A stretch of 64,000 nucleotides of DNA from CAYTLW01 sp964438735 (GTDB taxonomy: Bacteria > Myxococcota_A > UBA9042). Positions within the stretch are counted from its first letter, which is position 1. The number at the start of each line of letters is the position of its first letter. The notes below the pieces were generated by a model that was not told the DNA's origin, searched no databases, and saw nothing but the letters and a program-made list of their open reading frames with translations. A program made the position numbers and the translations under genes. The DNA lies in assembly GCA_964438735.1 (NCBI GenBank), contig CAYTLW010000016.1, forward strand, positions 27,671-91,670, written 5' to 3'. Below, in pieces: positions 17,593 to 25,775 of the stretch.

Positions 17593-18003
17593 CTATTCCG
17601 ACCAGGATGAGACGGTCAGGTGGATGTGGTTCTCCTCGTCGACCGTCTCTTCCTCCAGGGTGTACCCGCGCAGCTTCACCTCTTCCTTGACTGTGTGATA
17701 GGCGTAGCGCTGCATCACCTTGCGGGTGAACTCATCCTGGCTGTAGCCGGCGTTCATCTCGATGAATTCCCAATCTGCCACGAACACCGCGTTGCCGGTC
17801 TCGGCGTCGATGTTGATGCCGATCTCGTAGTTCTTCGAGGCGTGAATGACGATATCCGCTTCGGTCGTCTGCCGGAGGTAGCCCTTCACGTGCACCTTCT
17901 GGCCCTGTTCGGCCTTGGTGAACTTGAAGTTGAGCTCCTTGAGCACCTGCTCGAGGCGCATCACGTTCTTGATCTTCGTCTCGACGGTCGTGAAGTGGGA
18001 CAT
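17593..18003 (-). CDS. Ycf35-like DUF1257 protein
   Basis: 136 residues matching DUF1257/Ycf35, the plastid and cyanobacterial family. It starts MSHFTTVETKIKN, continues with LEQVLKELNFKF, then an alpha/beta body with YEIGINIDAETGNAVFVADWEF, and ends with AYHTVKEEVKLRGYTLEEE and a short beta strand. It has no signal peptide, so it is cytoplasmic. GAGGTGCC precedes the ATG. It lies 39 bases after the Ycf46-type ATPase gene and 15 before the DUF2997 gene. In cyanobacteria Ycf35 and Ycf46 are conserved but poorly understood; their presence in a genome with no photosynthetic gene in view argues for a role outside photosynthesis. Confidence 0.85.
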   Translation of the reverse strand: MSHFTTVETKIKNVMRLEQVLKELNFKFTKAEQGQKVHVKGYLRQTTEADIVIHASKNYEIGINIDAETGNAVFVADWEFIEMNAGYSQDEFTRKVMQRYAYHTVKEEVKLRGYTLEEETVDEENHIHLTVSSWSE

Positions 18004-18042
18004 GGCACCTCGTTATTGGCGGGTGGCCAGGGGCGGGCGAAG

Positions 18043-19704
18043 CTAGAGCTCCAGGCGTGGGTTGTCGTCGTCGGTATCCTCGATCTGCTCGTCAGCCGGC
18101 GAGGCCAGGCGCGCGCGAGATCGGGCCCACTCGCGCATCTCAGTCAGCCGCTCGCGCATGGTCTGCGACAGCGGGATGATCTCGCCGAGCGCCTGCAACA
18201 TCATCTCGGTGGTGATGTCGGACTCGCCGAGCCCCTGGTCGTAGGCGTTGTACATGGCGATGACGATGACCTCTTCGAGCTCCGAACCCGAATAGCCGGC
18301 GGACGCCCGCACGAGCTTGTTGAGGTCGAAGCTCCCCGGGTCGCGCTTGCGCTGACTGAGGTGAATCTCAAAAATCGCGCGCCGCTCGTCGCTGTTGGGC
18401 AGGTCGACGAAGAAGATCTCGTCGAAGCGACCCTTTCGCAGGAGCTCGGGCGGCAACATGGAGACATCGTTGGCCGTGGCGATGACGAACACGGGCGACT
18501 TCTTCTCCTGCAGCCAGGTCAGGAAGGTGGCGAAAACACGCGCCGTGGTGCCGCCGTCGCTGGTGCCCGAACTCTTGGTGCCCGAGAAGCCCTTTTCGAG
18601 CTCGTCCAGCCACAGGATCGAGGGCGCCACCGCCTCGGCGGTCTTGATGGCGCGGCGCATATTCTCTTCGGAAGAGCCGACCAGCGAGCCGAAGACCTTG
18701 CCTACATCCAGGCGCAGCAGGGGCATCTGCCAGGCGATGGAGATGGCCTTGGCCGATAGCGACTTGCCGCAGCCGGGCACACCCAGCAGCAGGATGCCTT
18801 TGGGTTCGGGCAGGCCGAAGTCGCGCGCCGACTGGGTGAAGCTCACGCGCCGCTTTTTGAGCCAGTCCTTCAGGGTCACCAGGCCGCCGACGGAGTCCAA
18901 ACCCCGATCGGCCTCGTAGAACTCCAGGATGCCGCTCTTGCGGATGATGTGCTTCTTCTCGCGCAAAATCGTCGGGATGGCGAAGCGTTTATCCTTGACG
19001 CTGGTCTTGTCGAAGACCGCGCGCGCTTCGGCCTCGGTCAGGCCCAGCGCTGCCTCGGCGACGTCGCGCTGCAGCTGGATGTCGTCGAGCACCTTCTTGA
19101 AGTTCTTGCCGTACTTGGCCGAGCGCGAGCCGTTCCACGCCTTCTCGCGCACGATATCGACCATGGTGTCGCGATCAGGCAGGTCGAAATCGACCACCTG
19201 GATGTCCTTCTCCAGCTCCAGCGGGATCTTCACCACCGAGGACAGGAAGATGACGGTCCGCTTGACGGTCTCGCCTTCGAAGTGATGCACCAGGTCGCGC
19301 ACCCGGCGAGCCACCATGGGGTCGTTCAGGAAGGGGTGGAAGTCGCGCAGCACGACCACCGCATCCTTGGTCAGGTGTTTGCCGATCCAGTCCAGGCAGC
19401 GAATGGGTTCGCGGATGTCGCCGGGCACATCCAGGCTGGCCGACTGGAAGCCCTGCGAGCAGGACCAGGCGATGAACTGGCGCGATTTCCAGTTGGTGCA
19501 GTTCCAGCGTTGCCGGAGCCCCTGCTTGTCCAGGTGGGTCAACTCCTGGATCCAACGCTCAACGCGACCCTCCTCGGCGGAGACCACGTAGATCATCTTG
19601 TACTGAGCTCGAATCAGGTAGTGCAGCTCATCGACTGCTTCCGGAATCGGGCGATTCTGCGCCTGTTCGGTCGCGTTGACGACCGGATGCGTACCTTGCG
19701 CCAT
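18043..19704 (-). CDS. Ycf46-type AAA+ ATPase
   Basis: 553 residues. The N-terminal 250 residues form the Ycf46-type degenerate P-loop-like region (YVVSAEEGRVERWIQEL, VVVLRDFHPFL). The C-terminal AAA+ module has Walker A GVPGCGKS (about residue 310), Walker B ILWLDELEKG, sensor 1 FVIATAND, and the arginine-finger region RKGRFDEIFFVDLP of the classic FtsH/Cdc48-like clade. An acidic C-terminal tail ends DTDDDNPRLEL. It would act as a ring-forming, ATP-driven remodelling machine in the cytoplasm. The ATG is 3 bases after the FHA gene's stop, with GGGAG in that gene's end, so translation is coupled. Client proteins are unknown. Confidence 0.9.
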   Translation of the reverse strand: MAQGTHPVVNATEQAQNRPIPEAVDELHYLIRAQYKMIYVVSAEEGRVERWIQELTHLDKQGLRQRWNCTNWKSRQFIAWSCSQGFQSASLDVPGDIREPIRCLDWIGKHLTKDAVVVLRDFHPFLNDPMVARRVRDLVHHFEGETVKRTVIFLSSVVKIPLELEKDIQVVDFDLPDRDTMVDIVREKAWNGSRSAKYGKNFKKVLDDIQLQRDVAEAALGLTEAEARAVFDKTSVKDKRFAIPTILREKKHIIRKSGILEFYEADRGLDSVGGLVTLKDWLKKRRVSFTQSARDFGLPEPKGILLLGVPGCGKSLSAKAISIAWQMPLLRLDVGKVFGSLVGSSEENMRRAIKTAEAVAPSILWLDELEKGFSGTKSSGTSDGGTTARVFATFLTWLQEKKSPVFVIATANDVSMLPPELLRKGRFDEIFFVDLPNSDERRAIFEIHLSQRKRDPGSFDLNKLVRASAGYSGSELEEVIVIAMYNAYDQGLGESDITTEMMLQALGEIIPLSQTMRERLTEMREWARSRARLASPADEQIEDTDDDNPRLEL

Positions 19705-19707
19705 GGA

Positions 19708-21699
19708 CTAGTCTCCCGGATCGAGGGCTTCTTGGATCTCTTGGATGGTCCTCGCCTGCTCACCGATATCCTGCACCAGGACCACCGCGATGTCGTAAAG
19801 CATCTCGGCGGCCTCGCCCAGGGGTTCGTCCTTCGGCAGGTCCTTCTCCAACTGCTGCGAGTACTTGCGCACCAACCTCGCGTTTGACTTCGAAGCCTCG
19901 GCCGCGTCGACCAGGGCTTCCACTTCCTCGAGCAGACTGGGCGGCAATGCGGGTGCGCTGGGCGCCGGCGCCTCGGCCGCCTGCTCGCGCAGCTCCTTGA
20001 CCTGCTCTTCGGCCGCCTCGAGCTGGCTGGCCAGCGACTCGGCGCGCTTGCTGAGCAGCTCCACCTCGCCTTCCAGCCGCGCTGTGGCAGCGGAATCTTC
20101 GGCCGCTGTCTCCAGCTTGGCTTCGAGCTTGCCCAGATCGCGCTGCAGGTTCTCGACCTTCTCTTCGAGTCGCTCGACCTCACGCACCTTGGCCTTGAAG
20201 TCCGGGTGCTCGGTGATGTCTTGCAGCGCCGGCTTGCGATCGGCGGCCTCTGACTTGACGGCCTCCATCTCGGACTTCACCGCGTCCATCTCGCGGCTCT
20301 TCTGGTCGAGGCGATCCTGCAACTCGTCCACGCGCCGGGTGGCGTTGTGATAGTCCTCGAGCAGGCGGCGTTTCTCGTGCTCCAGATCCGAGATACCCAC
20401 GCCCATGCGGACCTGGCGGATCTCGATATCCTTGTCGCGCAGATCGACGCGCACCTGCTCGATGATCTGCTCCTTCTCCTGGATGACCTCCTGCAGGAGG
20501 TTGATCTTGCGCTCCAGGCGATCCACGTCGCCGCCCTCGCGATTGAAGGAGGTCTGCAGGGACTCCATCTCGTCGCGCTGCGACCGGAGCTCGTACTCCA
20601 GCAGGTCCAGCTGCCGCTGCAGCTCTTCGATCTGCCGATCCTTCTGGGTGACGCGCACCTTGAGACCGGACAGTTGCTCGGTGGCGTCGGCGGCCTTGTC
20701 TCGGGCGCCGTTGATCTCGCTCTCGAGTTCGGTCACCCGACGCTCGGCCTCGAAGGCTTCGTCTTCGCGCTTGCGCATCTCCTCGCGGGTCTCTTCCAGC
20801 GAGGCGGCCATGACCTTGTTCTGCTCTTTGAGCTTGATGTACTTGTCGCCCAGGCCATCGAGCTCAACGGAGTAGCGCATGGCGCGCTGTTCGGTGCTCT
20901 TGATGTTGTTCTCGGCCTGCCCGGCACGACTCTCGGCATCGGCCAGCGCCGACTCCAGGGCCGCCACCTTGCGGCGCAGCTCGGCCATCTCCTTGTCGGA
21001 GGCGCCACTTCGTCGTGCCGACGGCTCGGGCATGACATCGACGACCCGACTCTCGCCAGTCTCCCGATTGCCCTTGGCGGTGGCTGGGCGACGGGGTTCG
21101 GGCTCCGGTTCCGGTCGACGCTCGGGGCGACGGGGTTCGGGCCGCGGCTTGGGTCGCGGTTTGGGTTTGGGTTTGGGCTCAGGCGCTGGTTTGGCCGACT
21201 CCGAACTTCGGCGACTGCGACGCTCTTCGCGATCTTTGCGGCGTCGTTCCCGCTCTCGTTCGGCCTCTTCGCGGCGGCGGCGGCGCTCATCTGCCCGGCC
21301 GCCCGCCGATCGCGCGGCCTCTGCCACCTCTGCGGCCGAAGCCACCTCGGTGGGCCGAGCGCGGGCCTTGCGGGCACCGCGTTTGGGCATGCGGGCGGAG
21401 TCGGGTTCGCCTGGGTGGAAGTGAATCTCCAGCACTTCGCCACAACGAACCACATCACCAGGCGTCAATTCGGTGCGCGTGGTGCGCTCGCCATTGATGA
21501 AGCTGCCGTTCGAAGAGCCCAGATCCTTCATGTACCAGGTCTGGCCATCAAACCCGATCCGCCCGTGGTTGCGTGAGACCGTGCTCTCCTTCGAATAGAT
21601 GGACGAGCCGGGGTTGCGGCCGATGGTGATCGGCTCGGAGTCCTCGTCGATCGGCAGATGCACCATCTGCCCCTGGACATCTCGGAACTCCAGGTACAT
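19708..21699 (-). CDS. FHA domain protein with long coiled coil
   Basis: 663 residues. Residues about 20-90 form an FHA domain with the expected motifs: TIGRNPGSSI, TVSRNHGRIGF and DLGSSNGSFING, including the Arg, Ser and Asn that bind phosphothreonine. A basic Arg/Glu/Pro-rich linker (about 100-215, with a KPKPKPRPKPRPEP run) follows. A coiled coil of about 300 residues (about 230-560) and an acidic helical tail complete the protein. The ATG at 21699 has GGAGG nine bases upstream; the frame stays open upstream but encodes only Arg/Pro-rich sequence. It leads the operon with the AAA+ ATPase, so it may recruit that ATPase to phosphorylated partners. There is no membrane segment. Confidence 0.88.
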   Translation of the reverse strand: MYLEFRDVQGQMVHLPIDEDSEPITIGRNPGSSIYSKESTVSRNHGRIGFDGQTWYMKDLGSSNGSFINGERTTRTELTPGDVVRCGEVLEIHFHPGEPDSARMPKRGARKARARPTEVASAAEVAEAARSAGGRADERRRRREEAERERERRRKDREERRSRRSSESAKPAPEPKPKPKPRPKPRPEPRRPERRPEPEPEPRRPATAKGNRETGESRVVDVMPEPSARRSGASDKEMAELRRKVAALESALADAESRAGQAENNIKSTEQRAMRYSVELDGLGDKYIKLKEQNKVMAASLEETREEMRKREDEAFEAERRVTELESEINGARDKAADATEQLSGLKVRVTQKDRQIEELQRQLDLLEYELRSQRDEMESLQTSFNREGGDVDRLERKINLLQEVIQEKEQIIEQVRVDLRDKDIEIRQVRMGVGISDLEHEKRRLLEDYHNATRRVDELQDRLDQKSREMDAVKSEMEAVKSEAADRKPALQDITEHPDFKAKVREVERLEEKVENLQRDLGKLEAKLETAAEDSAATARLEGEVELLSKRAESLASQLEAAEEQVKELREQAAEAPAPSAPALPPSLLEEVEALVDAAEASKSNARLVRKYSQQLEKDLPKDEPLGEAAEMLYDIAVVLVQDIGEQARTIQEIQEALDPGD

Positions 21700-21877
21700 C
21701 AGCGAACGCCTCCGTTTCTTGTCGACAATACCGCCGGTCGACGCGGTGCGACGGGTCCGCCTCAGAGGCCCGCCGCCCGAGTGTCGTCGCGGCAGAGCCC
21801 GGCCGGGACGATGAAAGGGGAGTGTAGGATCCTTGATGCTGCTGGGCAATAGAGGCTGGCGAGGCGAACCGCGGTGC

Positions 21878-23041
21878 TCAGAAGCCTCGCGCCATCACAG
21901 CCGGCATGCCCCGTTCAATCTCGCGAACGGTGTGCGTCATGATAGCCAGGCTGTGGCGATCGTAGGCCTCCACGACCATGGCGATGCCGATCTGCTCGTC
22001 GGGATAGTCCTTGATGTCGGCCACCGCAACGCCTCGCAGACCATCGCCGCGCCAGACGATTTCGAAGCGATTGCCGCGGGTGACGCCATGCTCGGCGCCC
22101 TTGTCGATATAGACGTAACTATGCTGCCCCGTGGCCGTGGTCTCGTGGTGGAAGTCGATGATCGTGCCGACGATCTCTTTGGCGTTGGCCTTGGGACGAA
22201 CCAGGGAGAGCGGCTTGAAGACGTTGGTGACCAGGTCGCCCCGACTCACTTCGCTGTGGGCTTTGGTGAGCACGACGGAGGCGAGTTTGCGACGGGTATT
22301 GATGACCTGCCCCTCGCCGACGAAGTTGATCTTGTAGCCCAGCCGGGCGCCGGTCACGGGGTGACTCACCGGTCGTTCCATGCGGTAGACGACGTAGCGA
22401 TCCTTGTCGCGCACGCAGGGGCCCACAAAGAGCAATTTGTTGGCGGCCTTCTTGCCAGATTCCTTGGCGGCTTTGGCCTCGGCAGCCTTCTGTTCAGCCG
22501 ACTTCGCCGCCTCTTCGGCCAGCCGCTTCTTCTGCGCAGAGCAACGCGGCAGCTGGAAGCGCACATAGACCTCGTCCAGCGTGCCCAGCATGTTGCGTTC
22601 TTCGCGGCTGCCTTCGATCACACCAGACTCGCGGTAGTCGCGCGCCGAGATGTAGCCAACGCGCCGGGCCAGGGCCACAGGTGTGGCCTTGCGGCGCTCG
22701 AAGCGCGAGGCGGCGAAGGTGATGGCCTTGCTCTTGACCAGCGGCGAGGAACGTCGACTCAGGTAGACGACGTCGCCGGGGTAGATGAGGTGGGGGTTGG
22801 TGATCTGCGGGTTGTAGGACCACAGCGATGGCCAGTACCACGGCTCGTTGTACAGCCCTTCGGAGATGCTCCACAGGGTGTCACCGGGGGCGACGATGTA
22901 GATGCGCTCGCCGGTCTTGGCGCTCTTCTGCACCGTGATGGCCGGCGTGTCCTTGTCGGGCACCCAGCCCGTCTGGGCGACGGCGGGGGCGGCAAAGGCG
23001 AACGCACAGACCAGCGCCACGACGGCGTACAGTCGATTCAC
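21878..23041 (-). CDS. Secreted LysM domain protein
   Basis: 387 residues. The signal peptide MNRLYAVVALVCAFAFAAPAVA is cleaved before QTGWVP. The LysM domain is at about residues 47-95: YIVAPGDTLWSISEGLY, then NPHLIYPGDVVYL. A basic Lys/Ala/Glu helix (about 185-215) divides it from a C-terminal beta-rich part with GVTRGNRFEIVWRGDG. It would bind peptidoglycan in the periplasm. Its start codon overlaps the cpoB stop in an ATGA arrangement, so the two are translated together. The pairing with CpoB suggests a role in envelope maintenance or cell division, but this is inferred from position. Confidence 0.85.
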   Translation of the reverse strand: MNRLYAVVALVCAFAFAAPAVAQTGWVPDKDTPAITVQKSAKTGERIYIVAPGDTLWSISEGLYNEPWYWPSLWSYNPQITNPHLIYPGDVVYLSRRSSPLVKSKAITFAASRFERRKATPVALARRVGYISARDYRESGVIEGSREERNMLGTLDEVYVRFQLPRCSAQKKRLAEEAAKSAEQKAAEAKAAKESGKKAANKLLFVGPCVRDKDRYVVYRMERPVSHPVTGARLGYKINFVGEGQVINTRRKLASVVLTKAHSEVSRGDLVTNVFKPLSLVRPKANAKEIVGTIIDFHHETTATGQHSYVYIDKGAEHGVTRGNRFEIVWRGDGLRGVAVADIKDYPDEQIGIAMVVEAYDRHSLAIMTHTVREIERGMPAVMARGF

Positions 23042-24054
23042 GGCTGGGCCCCCAGACGCTGCAGCTGGGTCCCGGCCAGTCGTGCGGCCGAGGTCCCCGG
23101 GTAGAGGGTGCGGAGATTCTCAAATACTTCCACTGCCAGCTTGGTCTCGCCGACCTTGGAGTAGCACAGCCCGGTCTTGAACATGGCGTCCGGCACCTTG
23201 TTGCCGCCGGGATAGCGCCCCACCACGTCACCGAAAGCGCGCGCCGCCTTGAGCCACATGGCCTGGGCGTACCAGGTCTCCCCGGTCCAATACAGGGCGT
23301 TGTCGGCCAGGGCGTGGCTGGGATGATCCTTCATGAATCGGGCGAATCCGCTGCGCGCGACCTTCATGCGGCCGGCGTCGAGCGCCTCCTTGGCAGCGCG
23401 ATACTCGCCCGCGGCGCGCTCTTCGTCCGTCTGGCCTTCGTGGGGCGGTCGTTTGCCACGTCGGGGTCCGGCGGGTACGGCGCGGGATTTGACCACCTTC
23501 TTCGAACGCTTGCCGCGGGTGGCCTTGGAGGTCTTCTTGCGTGCAGCGACCCGCTTGCTGGCCGCGGGCGCCTTGGACTTGATAGGCTCAGGCGAGCTCA
23601 CTTCCGGTACGCCATCCGGCCCGATGGTGATGGTCTTGGGCGGCTCCGGAGGTGCCGGCGGTGGCACCACAACGCGCGACAACATGGGCGCCTGCACGCG
23701 CTCTCGGGGCAGGCGGTTCACGAAGGGGTCGGGGAGCGGGGGCGCGTGTGCGCGGTCGCGCCGTCGGACCGCCGCCAGTCGCTCCGACTCGAGCTTGTCC
23801 TGCAGCAGGACCAGGCGGTTGCGGAATCCATCGAATTGCACGCGCTGGGACGCCTGACCCCGTCGGATCTCGGAGATCTCTTCGCGCAGTCGCTTCACGT
23901 CTTTGTCGACCTTGTCCATGCGAGCGCCGCCGCAGCCGCCCATGGGCGCTACGGTGGTCAGCAGGAACGCGGTCAGAAGGAGGGGGCCGATCGCCCTTGG
24001 CTGCCCTGCCCGGGCGGGATGTCGGCGTGCGATGGCGGGGCAGTCCTGGCGCAA
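23038..24054 (-). CDS. cpoB: CpoB/YbgF-like TPR lipoprotein
   Basis: 338 residues from the TTG at 24054, chosen because GGGAGG lies six bases upstream; a GTG at 24123 in the same frame has no good site. The signal sequence ends in lipobox-like MGGC. A short coiled coil follows (DKDVKRLREEISEIRR, usual for YbgF), then a Pro-rich and Lys/Arg-rich linker (about 95-195). The C-terminal TPRs of the family are clear: EYRAAKEALDAGRMKVARSGF, HALADNALYWTGETWYAQAMW and KVPDAMFKTGLCYSKVGE. The family coordinates peptidoglycan synthesis with Tol-Pal-driven outer-membrane constriction. No tol or pal genes are nearby. The long basic linker is unusual. It overlaps the LysM gene by four bases. Confidence 0.85.
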   Translation of the reverse strand: MRQDCPAIARRHPARAGQPRAIGPLLLTAFLLTTVAPMGGCGGARMDKVDKDVKRLREEISEIRRGQASQRVQFDGFRNRLVLLQDKLESERLAAVRRRDRAHAPPLPDPFVNRLPRERVQAPMLSRVVVPPPAPPEPPKTITIGPDGVPEVSSPEPIKSKAPAASKRVAARKKTSKATRGKRSKKVVKSRAVPAGPRRGKRPPHEGQTDEERAAGEYRAAKEALDAGRMKVARSGFARFMKDHPSHALADNALYWTGETWYAQAMWLKAARAFGDVVGRYPGGNKVPDAMFKTGLCYSKVGETKLAVEVFENLRTLYPGTSAARLAGTQLQRLGAQP

Positions 24055-24071
24055 GCGGCGCCTCCCAAAAG

Positions 24072-24133
24072 TTGTCCACAGGGGGCTGTGGACGATCGAT
24101 CGGGATCGTGGGGGTGTGGTCACCCGGTGTCAA
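24072..24133 (-). promoter_or_regulatory. Candidate cpoB leader: TTGACA box and DnaA-box-like inverted repeat
   Basis: Between the S26 peptidase stop and the TTG start of cpoB the minus strand has TTGACA (24133-24128), but no good -10 at the usual distance. Further on is a perfect inverted repeat, GTCCACAG-GGGG-CTGTGGAC, at 24074-24093. The sequence TTGTCCACA at 24072-24080 is one base from the DnaA box TTATCCACA, with a second, weaker copy on the other strand. It may be a protein-binding site or an RNA hairpin that controls cpoB. Confidence 0.35.
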
Positions 24134-24543
24134 ACTTTCCGGATCCGTCGCAGCCTTCGCCCGATCCGTCGCAGCCGCGGCGCTGCCCGTCCCCAGGCCA
24201 GCCCGAGGCGTCGCTGCAGATTCGCCAGGGGCCCGGTTTCGGGCAGATCCACACCGTATCCCGCAAGTTCGATGCGCACAACCCGGCCGATGAGAGAGTC
24301 GATCGGAACCCTCTGATCTTCCTTGAGATTCGTGTCACCTCTCGTGACCAGGAATCCGGCCTCCGCGGCGACGACGCGATGGAAGACGAGGCGATCTCCC
24401 GTGGGACCGATGTAGGCGGCGATGTCGCCGACCTGCCAGTGCGAGACCGGTTCGACGACCGCCTGCATGGGGCGGATGAGCGGGAACATGGAGGGGCCGC
24501 GCAGGTCGTATCGCTGCGAGCGCGCAGACCTGCCCGAGTTCAT
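24130..24543 (-). CDS. S24/S26-type serine peptidase of the RiPP locus
   Basis: 137 residues. RGPSMFPLIRP carries the nucleophile Ser18, and RLVFHRVV supplies His55 where bacterial leader peptidases have Lys, so it belongs to the Ser/His signal-peptidase type. VTRGDTN and VPIDSLIGRVVRIE complete the fold. There is no membrane segment; the C-terminus is Arg-rich (RRIGRRLRRIRKV), which may hold it at the membrane or on an acidic partner. Its ATG shares one base with the radical SAM stop (TGATG), so expression is coupled. The likely job is removal of the leader from the modified peptide. The upstream frame extension is rejected because it lies inside the radical SAM gene. Confidence 0.8.
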   Translation of the reverse strand: MNSGRSARSQRYDLRGPSMFPLIRPMQAVVEPVSHWQVGDIAAYIGPTGDRLVFHRVVAAEAGFLVTRGDTNLKEDQRVPIDSLIGRVVRIELAGYGVDLPETGPLANLQRRLGLAWGRAAPRLRRIGRRLRRIRKV

Positions 24544-25775
24544 CAGTCGGGACAGCCAGTGCTGCAGCCGGCCGCGGCGGTGACCTGGTTCACCCGCCGG
24601 CCCTGCCGCTTCTGCTTGCGGTAGATGGGGAAGACGAACTTGCGGCCTTGAGCCGAACTCTGGGGTGCGGGCGCCGATTCCGGCACCGTCTGCCACTCGT
24701 CATCGCTGTACACCTTGATGTTGTTGGCCTGCAGGCCGTGCATCCGAGACCGGGTATCGGCGTGGAAGACCGCCGGCGCGTTGCGATAGTCACCGGTGCG
24801 CGAGAAGGCTTCACCGACGCAATAGGCGCAGACCGTGGCCCCACTGCAGCTGGCGCAGTCGGTCCGATTGGCGTTGGTGAACTGCCGCAGTTCCGCTCGC
24901 CGGTCCGATGTCTCCCACATGGGCACGAGCGGCTCCTCGCGCACGTTGCCCAGGGACATGGGGAAGTTCACGCACGGCCAGACCGCGCCATCTGGAGCGA
25001 TGTAGATGAGGGTGCCGCCGGCGCCACAGGGATTGTCGTCGACGTTGAACTCCGGCTTGACGGTCACGTCTTCCCCCGCGGCCACGCGCAAACCGAGACG
25101 GCGACGGTTTACGTCATCGAGCTGCTCGGGGGTCAGTCGCAACCCGTCCAGGTGGGTACTGGCGTTGTTGTCGGACAGGATGGAAGAGTTGAAGCTCACG
25201 TCGCAGCCCATGTCGCGGAAGTAGCGATCGAGCTCTTCGACTTCAGCGCTGTTCTTCTGGAAGATGACGACCGCCGCTCGCACGGCGATGCCGGCGTCCA
25301 GGGCGTTCTTCATGCCGACCAGGGAGGCCTGCAAGGAGCCGGGCATGCGGGTGACTTCGTCGTGCACCTCGTCGCGCAACGAGTAGATGCTCACATCCAT
25401 GCGGAAGACACCGTAGCCGGCCATCATCGCGGCGCGCTCTGGGGTGACGTGACCCGCATGCGTCTTGACGTTGTTCATGAAGCCGAGCGAGGCCGCGTAG
25501 CGAAGGAGCTCCGGGAAGTCCGGCCGAGTGAACACCTCACCACCGCTCCACTGGATTCGAATCACGCCCAGCGAGCGCAGCTGGTCGAGCACGGCCTTCA
25601 ACTCAACGGTCGTCAACTCCGGCCATTGTTTGTCGGTCAGGTAGCAATGTTCACAGTCCAGATCACATCGGTAGGTGATGTCGAGGTGGGCCACGATCGG
25701 ACGGTCCTCCGACTCGTGGGCGCGGAACATGTGAATGGCCAAGTCTCTGACGCGCTTGGGATCTGTGATGATCAC
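24543..25775 (-). CDS. Radical SAM/SPASM peptide-modifying enzyme
   Basis: 410 residues. The cluster-binding motif CDLDCEHC (about residues 37-44) is followed by WSGGEVF, the SAM-contact GGE motif. The C-terminal SPASM-type region has Cys in DNPCGAGG, WPCVNFP, CASCSGATVCAYC. The last 30 residues are unusual: PIYRKQKRQGRR, then a tail ending AAAGCSTGCPD that looks more like a peptide substrate than an enzyme. The gene overlaps the HprK-like gene by four bases (ATGA) and the peptidase gene by one. Enzymes of this type install carbon-sulfur, carbon-carbon or epimerised centres in ribosomal peptides. The predicted substrate is the small peptide encoded just upstream. Confidence 0.9.
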   Translation of the reverse strand: MIITDPKRVRDLAIHMFRAHESEDRPIVAHLDITYRCDLDCEHCYLTDKQWPELTTVELKAVLDQLRSLGVIRIQWSGGEVFTRPDFPELLRYAASLGFMNNVKTHAGHVTPERAAMMAGYGVFRMDVSIYSLRDEVHDEVTRMPGSLQASLVGMKNALDAGIAVRAAVVIFQKNSAEVEELDRYFRDMGCDVSFNSSILSDNNASTHLDGLRLTPEQLDDVNRRRLGLRVAAGEDVTVKPEFNVDDNPCGAGGTLIYIAPDGAVWPCVNFPMSLGNVREEPLVPMWETSDRRAELRQFTNANRTDCASCSGATVCAYCVGEAFSRTGDYRNAPAVFHADTRSRMHGLQANNIKVYSDDEWQTVPESAPAPQSSAQGRKFVFPIYRKQKRQGRRVNQVTAAAGCSTGCPD

